Below, one piece after another: positions 1 to 20,489 of a DNA stretch of 64,000 nt; position 1 is the stretch's first letter, and each line of letters opens with the position of its first letter. Under the pieces are notes generated by a model. The model searched no databases and had not been told where the DNA came from. It was given only the letters and a program-made list of their open reading frames with translations. Source of the stretch: Apricaphanius iberus (Eukaryota; Chordata; Actinopteri; Cyprinodontiformes; Aphaniidae); the NCBI GenBank assembly GCA_028564705.1, contig JAPXFQ010000203.1:2542001-2606000 (forward strand). The letters run 5' to 3'. The position numbers and the translations under genes were made by a program.

Positions 1-95
1 CTTTACATAATTATTATTACATAATATTTTAATGGCTATTTTCAAAGATGTACTGCGAAAACTACACACTGTCAAATTAAAGACAATCTGGAAGT
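1..95 (+). repeat. 3' fragment of the 0.5-kb TIR element
   Basis: Closely matches the last ~80 bp of the element at 1777-2285 (ACATAATTATTATTAC, then GGCTATTTTCAAAGATGTAC, then ACTACACACTGTC). It is cut by the window edge, so the full copy would extend left. Confidence 0.75.
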
Positions 96-474
96 GAAAA
101 TGTATCAGTTATATCTCTTCTTCCAGAGTATATAAATCAGTAGTACCAAAAACACATGGATGCAGATCTACAAGTTTTAAATTAATGATTGTAAATGTTG
201 GAAAACCCCAACAACAGTAGCTGTTCTAAAAAGAATTACTAATTGCAATAATAAAAATTAAACTACTGTTATTATTATATCTATACAGATAAAATTGTTG
301 ATCATTATTGTTGTTAATGGCAGGTGTTCCAGGTTGCCAGAAAATTCCTATGCCACTTTAAATGGAACCCTCATTAAAATATGTGGTTTTCTCAGAGCAT
401 GGCGAGGCAACGGCAGCATTTATGTCCCTTGAAGTTTAGAACATTTTATAATTTCTACAACAACAAGCATCTGT

Positions 475-770
475 GTGCATTATAGGCGATTTTCTATCGT
501 CGGCCAAGCCAGGGAGAGCATTTATCAGGGAAAACCTGCAAAAGGCTTGAGACTAGGCCAGAGATTCATCTTCCAGCAGGACAGCCGGCGCTACAAGGGA
601 ATGGTTGAGATCAAATCATACGGGCATGTTAGAATGGTCCAGTCAAAGCCCAGACCTAAATCTAATCTAGAATCTTTGGGTATCTAAAACATTGCTGCTC
701 ACAGATGTTCTCCATTTCAGCTGGTTTTGCAAAGAGAAAGGAGTGAACCCACAAAAAACCTGGTGCTGCA
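475..770 (+). pseudogene. Tc1-like transposase remnant (C-terminal catalytic part)
   Basis: Plus-strand translations show [10 protein letters not shown] (second catalytic Asp region) in one frame, then ATREWL and [20 protein letters not shown] (the PDLNPIENLW block with the catalytic Glu) in another. At least one frameshift and one stop are present. Only the last third of a DDE transposase remains, and it is dead. It lies downstream of tbl1x exon 11, in the intron that runs off the window. Confidence 0.8.
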
Positions 771-844
771 TTTGTAAAGCGGTTGCCTGATAAAAGGTGG
801 GGATTTTCAATTGGTTGTGAATACTTTTGCAGAACTTTTCCTAC

Positions 845-10274
<9,430 letters not shown>

Positions 10275-13200
10275 CTATAATGAAAAAATAAAAAAAACAG
10301 TTAACATCTAAATATGTAAATTGAAAAAAACGGTGGTTACAGAACTGTTTTGATACTGTCTTAGATGGCATTAAACAAAAGCTCTCAACCAAAATGTAAT
10401 ACAACATAACCACATTCTGTACAGAGCAGCTTGTCCTGACCTGTGTTTAAAGATGCAACAAGGCTTTTTTTAGTTTATGTTCACTTCAGCTCTGGTATTG
10501 GAGCAGAATTTCTGCTTTCATTTAACAATCTTTGTAAATTCCGAGTTTCAATTGACCAAGTTCAACACAGCAAGGGAAAAGAGCTCTTATAATACAAAAA
10601 GGATACTAAAAACAAGCCCTTCTCCAACATTCAAGAGAGCAACAAACATAAATATAAAAAAACAGTATATACAGCTGAGACTTTTTACTTTTTTTTTTCA
10701 AAGAACAAAGGAAAAACAACTCCTCAGACTGGAGAATGGGTTGAGACAATCAGATGTAAAACTGCTTTTGTGTCTCTCGCATTAGGAAGAAATGACAATA
10801 CTAATTGTGCAGAGAAGAAGTGTGGTGATGCATTTGGGCCAGGTTATGAGAACTGCATGGCTGTCATTCCAAACACTTTACAGGCCCACTCAAGGTTTCC
10901 TCCTGTAGCGTAGCAACAGGAGAGATCGAGCTGAATGGACATGGAACAGTGTTGTCCCAATTACCAGTGGGCATTTAGCCAGAGGGGCTGAACATGTTGC
11001 AGATAATGAATTATTCACTCTTTCACCTTGGTATGTTCTTTCAAATGGGGCTAACCTCGACGGTGCTATGAAAAGCATGTGAAGGAAAACAGTACCTTCG
11101 TCAGGGCCACGCGTCACCCCTCATATAATAGTTTCTTATATGACGAGAAGGAGTCCACTAGATCTGTTGGTAGTCGCTTTTCTTCAAATGCTAAAGGAAT
11201 GTCAAAAGTCTGTAATAAATATAAAAATGGGGAAATTTTCCACACACAGAGCTGACGACGCTCCTCTGTCCCTCACACACAGCTCTACATTTTTTTTATT
11301 GATTTATTTGGTTTTGATAAAAAATAACATTCACAGAGGTAATAAAATTTATCCTAATGAGACAGCCATCTGTGTTTGTGCAGTCTCTGTGAGTGAAATT
11401 CACTCATGTACTTTTAATTTGCTGTGTGTATGGTCCAATTTTAGCGGGGCGGCTGCGTAAGCTGAGCCATCTGTGAGCTCTGAGACGGGAGAGGAGTGGA
11501 AGTTAACACCGCTGGTCGGTGGGTAGATATGCAATTCATGTCGGATCGACCCCAAAATTTAATCAGTTGTTCCTGGTCCCATTTTGGACATTTCCTCAGA
11601 ATTTAATCGAAATCGGTCTATAACTTTTTGAGTAATCTTGCTGACAGACAGCGATGAAAACATACCTCCTGGCGGAGGTCAATAAAACCTTATAAAAGGT
11701 GCAGTTGAAGAACTGAAACATCTACATTGCTCCCTTTTTCAACACTTAAAGTGGAAAAAAAGGCATAAGTCATTGTTCTGACCACACCGAGGGACTCTTC
11801 TTTAGTGAATTAGCTCCCATATGGGAGTAGGCAAGGCTGACCACATCAAAGCAAAAGCGACATCTGCTCCCAGGACGAGTGGAGCTACATAACAAGCAGC
11901 TGGAAATGTAATTAACAGGCAGCCTGAAGGGGCTCAGGTCCCATCAGTGTTGGACAGCAGCAATAATACCGCTATCAGATGAATGCGAGATGCCACCACC
12001 CACTACACAACTACCACAGCATTCAAGTCCCTCTTCACAAAACACTGGGCCCTGACTAGGAAACCGACCCAACTGTGGTAACCCTATAAAACGATGCTAT
12101 AGCTCCTCTCCTCAAGAGACAGGTTAAGTCAAAGAAGAGCTGCACTACAACACAAAGCCTTGTGGGGGCAACAATGATGACAAATATTAAGATGATGATT
12201 ATCAGGTGTACTAAATGCCTACTTTCCTCTATCGTCTCATTCTCATCTGTGCTTCCTGTGACTTTTGGTCTTTTGAACAATGTTACTTGTTTCCGGTGTG
12301 ACCATCTGCTGCCGTGAGATTCTGTCCAATTCAGTAGCCAGCGATTACTGAACTCCAAAAAGTCCTTTACGATGTGAATACTGTGAATGCCACTACTGTT
12401 ATTGACAGTATATTTGCGATATTATTGTGCAGCTGTAAATCAGTCAGGGAGATCACTACTTTTCACAAACTTTAAACTTGCAAAAGTCCATATGTGGATT
12501 AAAATACTTCCATAAACACCGGGTATTAACAAACGATGTGTGTAACTAGATCTCACAACGTCTAGCTGCTGTAAGTAAATCCGCCTGTGATTTTTTTCAG
12601 CTTTGTTGTTGCCTTGTGGAGCTGATAGAGCTAGCAAACAAAGAATCCTTACAAGGCTCAACAACAACAATCGGTCGCAGAAACGTCTAAGAAGCTTGAA
12701 CCCATTTTAAATAGTTTCTCAGCAAGAATTTGGGGAATGCAGTATGACAAAAAAAAATATATGACAATGAGAGACAAGACCAAGGTTTTGTAATCACAGT
12801 GATAATATCGCATCTGGATTAAAATCCGCCTTTAACACACCAAAAAAAATAATAATAATAGCTTCTTCTTCTAAGCGCCTCTTCAGTACTAGCTTTACGG
12901 ATTATTTCACTTTTAAAGTCCTGACTGTATTTGATCATTTCTAGTTTTACAGATGGCTTATAATCAAACATGAAATGGACGTTTCTATACCAGACATTGG
13001 CCAGATAACACCATAGACATTCTTTTAATACAGTTTAAATAACATATAAGCAGATACCAGAGAAGTGCAGAAAGGACTAAAAGTCCATTGGGTGTATTCA
13101 TTATAGAGTTACCCAGTGTTCCCCCTCCCCTACCTGGTTCTGCCCCCGACTGGCTTGGGAATCAAAGGAAATTGCAGCCATAATTTATATGAAGATAACA

Positions 13201-16200
13201 GGATTTTAAAACTGCAGTTAGCATATCTGTTAGGCAGCCCAATTAGCCCAGCTAGTAACCAGATATTATCCCACTACTGTACTTTTGTTATTATAAATAG
13301 AATATTCGGGTTAACTTGATTCTTTTTAACATTTTCAGATGTATGAATTGGTGCCCATTCTAAAAGGGGTATGATTAGTTCAAATTATCTTTTCTTCTTT
13401 AACTCTCAACTTTTAGGCTTCATGCAACTAAATATCGAGAAGAATGAACATGTGGCAGACAACCTGAATGGCCTGAATGAAATGTAATCCTCATTAGCTT
13501 GTGTTGCTATAGCAATAAGACCTATGTGACAGCAGGTAAAAAAAAACAAAAAAACTGAATATCAAGCATTTTCACTGATTCAGTATACTAAAACAGGTAT
13601 ATAACCGGCATTGACTATCAATAAAACAATCCATTTTTAATCACCATTCCACGAATACCTGAACAAATAAACCGATCCTTGTTGTCCCACAGTCTTATTA
13701 TTAATTTTGTTTTATTATCAATTTGTTCCTCACTGATGAAGTATTGTGCACAGGTTTCACAAGACTGAAAAAAAACCCCTCATATTCATAATAGTATTTG
13801 TAACAACAGGAATAGCCCACTCAGAAAGAAAAGACAATAGCTCTAACTGACAAAACACCTAATAGGTCAATGATGAGAAGGCCTGCTGGGAGTATAGGGC
13901 TCATTAGGGGGTTTATTGCACCTTTATGGCAATTACTTTACAATGGCCACCCCTCCTCTGCAGGAATACTTGACAACAACAAAAAGAATGCTCATGTAAA
14001 ATGTTTTTATCTTCTCAATGGTCACAGCATGCAATGCCATGATGCAGCCAGTCAGGGACAGTTAAAAATGTGAGGAGCAGGTTAGGACGTATGCTGTCCT
14101 TGCTGTGTTTCTTCCTCTTGGTTGATGTTAATATTTGCTCCGATTTGAAAAAAACAAACATTGCACTTAAAGTGGATGTGCTTTAAGGTTAAGAGGAAGT
14201 AACTCATCGCAGTTTCAATATTATATGTGTTTGATATCTATTTTCCTTCAGTTTATGTTTTCATGCGTCATTGGTTTTGATAAACTGTCAAAATCTTGCA
14301 TTTCACCAGCAAGAGGTTGAAAGCTTAAATACACAAATCAAATGCAGTAACTCTGGTATACACTATCCTACCTTCCTATTATTTGTTTAAAGCTTTGTTC
14401 TCTCTCCTCAGCCTCAAAGAACCGTAGGCGTGATTCATATGTAAAGGGTAGCCTATATGTATTCACTTTAACTATGTTTATATGATACAAAAACATGTCC
14501 ACTGATAGGAAAAGATTTAACTTTTAACGACAAAATTTGTGTCCAAATAAAAAGGCCAGACACTCAAAAGACAGATTCATACCAATGGAGACAATAAATA
14601 GCTTTTAGACTTAAATCTGCTTTAAAAGCAGGGATTAGATGTGTTCCGCACACTTCTATGCATGTTACACAATGGCCGATACTGACTAGGGGGGAGGTCA
14701 AAGTTAACCCATCACTGGTATACATGTGAGCACATCAAGCGATGTGACCACAAACCGGTTTTTGGGCTGTTGTTCAGTCAAAAATATTAAACTAGCCGAA
14801 TATTTGGATTCAGCAATACTTATGGGAAAAGTTTTTGACAAACGTTCACCGGCCGAACACAGTGTTATCCCCATTTTTTTTTGTCTTCCTAGGTTACAAA
14901 GCTCATTGGCAGTAAATGTCTATTTTTTAACTCACACCATACTGAGAATATTTCTAAAAAATAAAATTGAGTATTTTTTGGTATGGTTGAAAGGTGAAAC
15001 AAACTTTAAAATCATGCAGGTGTTAAAATCTTTTCAATGCTTTTCTCCTGATTCAATTCTTTTATGATTTTTTTGTAAGTGCAGATTACATTTCAATTGA
15101 GATTATTCAATATTGCAGATTTTTTATTCACTATAGTATTGAAAAGATATATAATTTTCTGAATGTTCTACATCCCCCAACTTTACGACAGAATGAACGA
15201 AAAGTGAAGACTTTCTAAAGTAAACCGCTACATACTTAAATATACTTCATAGTAAAGGGAACTTAAACTTTTTCTCCAAGCCTGGGCTGCATGTACAGAA
15301 AAATAAAGTTTTTAATCAAATTTTTATAAAAAAAAAAAAACGATTAAAAATCATTAGGCAAAGAATCTAGATGCTTATGTAAATAGATCCCCCCACCCCT
15401 ATAAAGTAAATTCCACTATAACTGAATAGCTTCAATCGCATAGTTTTGCCTTAAACAACAACTGCTCCCGAGGAAGACTTTCATTCTCACAATGTTCGAA
15501 AAAGACAGTATTTAGCTTTTAATAGACACAACCATTTCCAATCTTGGCAAGGGCGTTGTCTAAAACTGTAAACTAAAGGTCGTTTAACAGGCAAGTTAGT
15601 ATGAACTGAGGGTCACAGTTTGAATTTTGGGTCAAACTGGACAGACGAGTCACACAGAGTCCAACAATGAAGGGGTTTTACAACAGGCGTGGGTCCTTTC
15701 GTCTCTTTTTGGAGTTTTGGTCATTTCATATCTGCCCGGCTTAAATAAGAATAGAAATCATGCATCATAGGGAACTTTTGACCAACCAGGTTCCTACCTG
15801 CTCTGATTCGATGAATACATTTTCTAACATCTACTCAGTCAACTGTAAGAAAACTGTGTTATGGCTCAGTGTTATGATTTTCCAATTATATTTCATCATA
15901 GGTAGTGAAAAAGTACTTGACTATAACAACACAAACAAACAAGAACCACACAGACAAGCAATTGTTTATGTGCACAGAGAAGTAAAAGGGAGAAATGGTA
16001 ATGTGTTTGTATGAATCAGGTGTTATACATCGACTAAGTAGTCCACAACAACTCACAAGAGTATGGGGTAGAGGAGGGTAATAAAAAGGCAGGTCGGTTT
16101 AGCCCAAATCGTACTGTGTAACAATTAGAGGAAGACTTGTATAACCACTTGAATACAGTTAACATTAGGTAGATTGAAAGATTCTAAATGTTTTTTAAAT

Positions 16201-17241
16201 AGATCTGATGATGTGATAAGGGCATAACTAGTCTAAGTAGGGCTGGAGCGATATGGTAATATATTAAGCAGTTCAAAACAACATAATTATTGGACGACAA
16301 CTACCCCACCGCCAAAATCAAAAATTCCTCTACATGGGGCTGTGGCTTCTCCTATTCCTCCTCAACCAGCTCTACCCCACTGCTTCAGTATTTGAGTCCT
16401 CCTCCAAAATATTTTTATTTAGTTTACAATGGCCGTAATACTCCAACGTAGATATTCAGTGATTCATCAACTATGCTTTTGTTTATTTTGGACAGAAATG
16501 TTTTTTAATTTACATCGAGGCGTGGGTAAGATCAGCCAGCGGCGGCTTAGGGACTCAGTCGGGTTAACTGCTCCTCTGACTACAGCGGGAAAACTGAATG
16601 GCTGCCAGCGCTTTGGGACGAGAGAGAGCAGAGCACAGCACCACTGCTGGTGAAAAAAGTAACAAGGATACTTACTTCTTGTCAGAGTTATTTTTTTTGC
16701 ACATTCCTGAATGCTTTTCTCGTCATGCTTGGATACTTTATTTATACCTTGGGCATCTCTCTGCAACACATTTTCTGTTGCGGACAATGACGTACAGTGG
16801 CCGCAGGTGCACCTTTCGAGGCAGAGGCGCACGAAATTACTCGAGCTAATCTATATTTAGCATTAGATTTGGCCAACAACAATGTACCACTCAGAGACGG
16901 CGCTCATTCTATGCCACTACAGGCTCAGCTTCTGCTGCTGCCAGGCTGAGAACGAGACAACGGCTGGAAACAATATGGGGCCCAATTGTCTCCTCCACAG
17001 AACCTATGTCCCTGTACTCTGTTTCCTCTGGAGAGGGAAGTGGAGAAAAACCTCAAACTCCAGATAATTTTCCTCTGAGGCAATGGATGGCTCTTTTCAT
17101 CTTTCTGGCCGTCTTTCTTTGACAGTGGACCACTGCAACGTCAGTCACAGCTCAGACCACGTCCAGCCATTCATCCCCTTGCGTTTTTCCTGGTCCGGCA
17201 GGGGTTTTGAGCCGTTTTTCAAAAAGAAATTAGGGCGGGGC
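10275..17241. other. tbl1x 5' intron sequence
   Basis: No coding exon or RNA gene recognised. A degenerate fish repeat occupies about 11541-11690 (TTTAATCGAAATCGGTCTAT, CTCCTGGCGGAGGTCAATAA). Weaker relatives of that family lie at 42505-42770. The rest is AT-rich unique-looking sequence. Confidence 0.5.
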
Positions 17242-17772
17242 AAAGCTTGGTTTATGCTTGACGCATCCGCATGGTCCGCACGGCTCCATGCGGACAAATT
17301 ACATAATTTCAGCAACCACGCCTCGCCGAGACCCACATTTCCGCACCGTGCACCTAGGAAATGTTGTAACAACGCGGAAAAACATGGCAGACTGGCAAGA
17401 GCTCATATTGCCAGAGGTTCGTAAATACAGACATCTTTATGATTCGGCCAATAGAGATCACTGTGATCAACTGTGTTTTAATAAATGTGTGAACCATCTC
17501 CGTTTTCCTTAGTAAACAGCATAAAAGTTCTGCTTTGTTTAAGCTCACGGGTATCGCCATCTTGTAAACAACAGTGACTACTACTTCTACTATGGTGTAG
17601 TGTTGTATGCATCCTATAGAGCCCTACGCCGCCCCCTACAGTCTTCAAGAATATTAGTTTTCAGCAGGGACAAGCCGCAAAAAGTATGAACGCTACTAGA
17701 AGGCGCCTCGGCCGGTTCCAAACGTCTCATTTCCGCGCGGAAAGTACATGCGTCAAGCATAAACCAAGCTTT
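17242..17772 (+). mobile_element. PIF/Harbinger-like element with perfect 25-bp TIRs and a MADF-domain remnant
   Basis: The 25 bases at 17242-17266 are the exact reverse complement of 17748-17772. Inside, plus-strand frame from about 17384 reads MADWQELILPEVRKYRHLYD followed by SANRDHCDQ, which has the W-x3-LI-x2-V-x2-Y-x2-LYD pattern of a MADF (Myb/SANT-like) domain; it then runs to a stop at about 17512. PIF/Harbinger elements often encode such a second protein. Only the start of the domain is left and no transposase is present. A target duplication was not identified. Confidence 0.65.
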
Positions 17773-17820
17773 ATGCTCTGGTAGGGGGGGGGGGGTTACT
17801 TTTTAAATTGGCAACATGGC

Positions 17821-17867
17821 TGGATGGGGTGGAGTCACATGACCGTCATGTGACTCCACCCCATCCA
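17821..17867. repeat. 47-bp palindrome (23-bp perfect arms, 1-nt centre)
   Basis: 17821-17843 is the exact reverse complement of 17845-17867, with a single C at 17844. The inner part is GTCACATGAC-C-GTCATGTGAC, i.e. two E-box/M-box-like sites facing each other. It lies 49 bp beyond the right TIR of the preceding element. Confidence 0.9.
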
Positions 17868-18613
17868 CTCTAATGTCTTACGGCTGTGGCATCTTAGGAC
17901 ATGTTCATCGCCAAACTACACACACCTTTTCACTTTTTTTTAAAAACACAAAATACCGACACTGGCATATGAGGTAGGTTGCAGTAGTACATTTTGAATT
18001 TTCTGGATTTTTTTGCCCAGCCGAAGGTCTAACCACATTTGGGATGTAAGAAACCCAGAGATGCTAAAGAAAAAGAAAGCAGTACAGCCTCTTGCTTTTC
18101 CAACCACATTTAAAACATTGAAGATCATTTTAGATTGAGAACTCAAATCCATAATTCTAACATTCGTAAAACACTATTTAAAAGCACTTTCCAAAGCCGA
18201 TAAGCAGAGTTTAGCACGGAAGGGAATTTGACCTTTACACGAAACCAAATAAAACTTCTGCATACAAACATTTGGCTGCAGAAAACACACAAGAGAGGAG
18301 AACCGACCAAACCGTCGTCTCCTACGCATGCAGTTTTGAGTACAACGACCTTAAAAAAAAAAAAAACTAAAAAAAAAAAAAGCTGCATACCATAGACCCC
18401 ATTTTCTCCTGAACGGTCACCTCCTGACAGATGTGCAAACAAGACCTGGAAACAGCAGCCATTTTCTCTTGAACTGCTCTGCTGAGTAAAACCCGCCTTT
18501 GAAGCCTCTGGTTGGGCTGCAGTCTTGAGGGGGAGGAAGGGAAGTGTGTGTAAGGGAGAGAAAGAGTGAGTGAGGGAGCATGGGGGAGGGGAAGAGGGGG
18601 CGGGTGAGTGAGG

Positions 18614-18648
18614 GTGTGTGTGTGTGTGTGTGTGGGGGGGGGGGGGGG
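18614..18648. repeat. (GT)n followed by poly-G
   Basis: About ten GT units then about 15 G. Purine-rich minisatellite-like sequence flanks it at 18520-18610. Long minus-strand frames here arise from the simple repeat. Confidence 0.9.
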
Positions 18649-19636
18649 TGGTCTGGGTGATAAATAATGATTTCCTCACAGGTAATCACAACAACTATTT
18701 GTGTGTTGTCCTCCGTCTTTGTCGGTGTGGCGGCAACTGACAGTCGATGTAGGTCAGCGAGCGGTGGGGGAAGGGAAAGCCTTTTCGGTTGCGTAGGGAA
18801 ACACTTCTCCCACGGCTCCTTTGGGTGGCAACACTCAGTGTTTACCAGCAGAGGCAAGCTGTGCCCCAGAGATACAGTAGTCTGCAGGTTTTCCACTCCA
18901 ACCTAAAGCTCCACCCACACAGAGTACAATAACTCACACGTGAAATCAGCCGTTCAGTTAATCCGTTGAAATGAAAACCTGGCGAGAGAATGGCAGAAAA
19001 CTGGACCTCTCGCAGGCCCAATCTATTTTCTCCATCAACAACTGACAAAACACGTTTTTTGTAAGATAGCTCAGCGTTCAGTCGAACAAAGCTACATTCC
19101 TTTACATTTCCTGCTTCAAAATGACTCTTACACACAAATTCCTTTCAGGTTTGAATCCATTTTCCCGAGCAAAAAACACAGTGTGGCTTTACTGTTTATA
19201 GGTTTCTGAAATCATGACACAAAGATGGAGCTGTTTTACGATTTGCCGCTGCAGTACAAAGGACTCCAGATCAATGGGGTCAAACAGTGCGTAGCAAGTC
19301 ACATAAAGCTACTTCCTCTCTAAAATGAATAATTTGGCTTGAGTGTTAATAATCCTTTATAACACTTGACCTCAAATGATTATCTCTGATACAGCATTGA
19401 TGTAGTTTAAGATTTTACCATTTAAAATCTAGGAGCAAGTATTTTGTAAGTCATGGATTTAAATTTACTTTTTTAGTCACAAGTCTGAGGTTTTCACACC
19501 AGAGGACTTTTTATTTTTTATTGGTTAATTTTAGTTGTTTTGATTCCCTTTGCCTTTTGGGCCTGTTGATGTTTATGAGGAATAAGATTATAAGAGATTA
19601 TGCAAGATTTTTGTTTATGAAAGAAGTTTTTTAAAA

Positions 19637-20136
19637 TAACAGTGTAGTTTTTGCATTACATCTTTGAAAATAGCCATTAAAATATTATGTAATAATAATA
19701 ATTACGTTAAGCACATTAATTGCAAAATATTGGCGATATTGTAAAATATGACTTTAAAAATCAGTTTTAAAAAACATAGGTGCGGGTCCTCTTTTCAGGG
19801 GAAAGCCATATTAGTCTTTACTTCTACAAGAACCCGGACGGACAAAGCGCACTGAACACGCCCGCTATTAAAACATTGATTTCCCCTCAAAATGCAAAAA
19901 AGTTTCGCCATAAATACATTTTTACCTCTTCGCTAGTTCCAAGCGATGAAAGAGAGACTGACGTGCTCGTCGTGTTGCTGCAAATAGATAATTCTCAGGG
20001 AATTGAGCGTTTGAAAACAGCCCTAGTTGGACGTCTGTTGTTGAGCTTCTTACTCGAAGACACGGATACTGCATGCTTTTGATAATTTAGGTATGCACTG
20101 CCCCCTACTGGCCGGAAATTACACATTGTGCCTTTA
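19637..20136 (-). mobile_element. 0.5-kb non-autonomous TIR element, copy B (inverted)
   Basis: The reverse complement of copy A over its whole length, including the internal segments reading AGAGGACCCGC, GATTTCCCCTCAAAATGC and GGAACTAGCGAAGAGG on one strand or the other. Scattered substitutions indicate two independent old insertions. It lies in the tbl1x 5' intron, opposite in orientation to copy A, 17.4 kb away. Confidence 0.8.
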
Positions 20137-20414
20137 AACACCTGCCTGGCGAGTAGGAATTGGTGAATGGTTGTTTCAAAACTTCCCAAGGTAGGCGCCA
20201 CCATTTTAACCAGAACAAGTCTGAACGAAACAGAACTGCAGTTATACAATGGTGACATATCGAAATGACCTGCACCCAGTTTCATTGGAGAACAAACTTT
20301 ATTTCTTATAAATCTTTATTATGGTTATGAATACTTATCTCAGATCAATTACAGTGATGTGTGCCATCCAAACCAGGCCTAATTTAAGAAGCGATAAGTC
20401 TTTAAAAACCTTAC

Positions 20415-20489
20415 CTTAGGGGGTCTAGAAGTCTGCAAAACGCCGGGAGTTTTGGATTTGACTTGGCATGTTTCAGTGGGTTCTCCGTC
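20415..20489 (-). other. Candidate tbl1x 5' non-coding exon
   Basis: A 75-nt block on the minus strand is bounded by an AG at 20491-20490 and a consensus donor, AAG followed by GTAAGG, at 20414. It lies between the presumed first exon and the coding start, where vertebrate TBL1 genes carry alternative 5' UTR exons. The acceptor tract is weak, and there is no protein-level check. Confidence 0.3.

Noticed and set aside
16230..16320. AGGGCTGGAGCGATATGG, resembling a hAT terminus
   Set aside because: No matching inverted end or target duplication was found nearby.
18143..18896. Long minus-strand frames of 178 and 159 codons
   Set aside because: They are produced by the CA/GT and purine-rich simple repeats (His-Thr and Pro-Ser runs), not by protein-like sequence.
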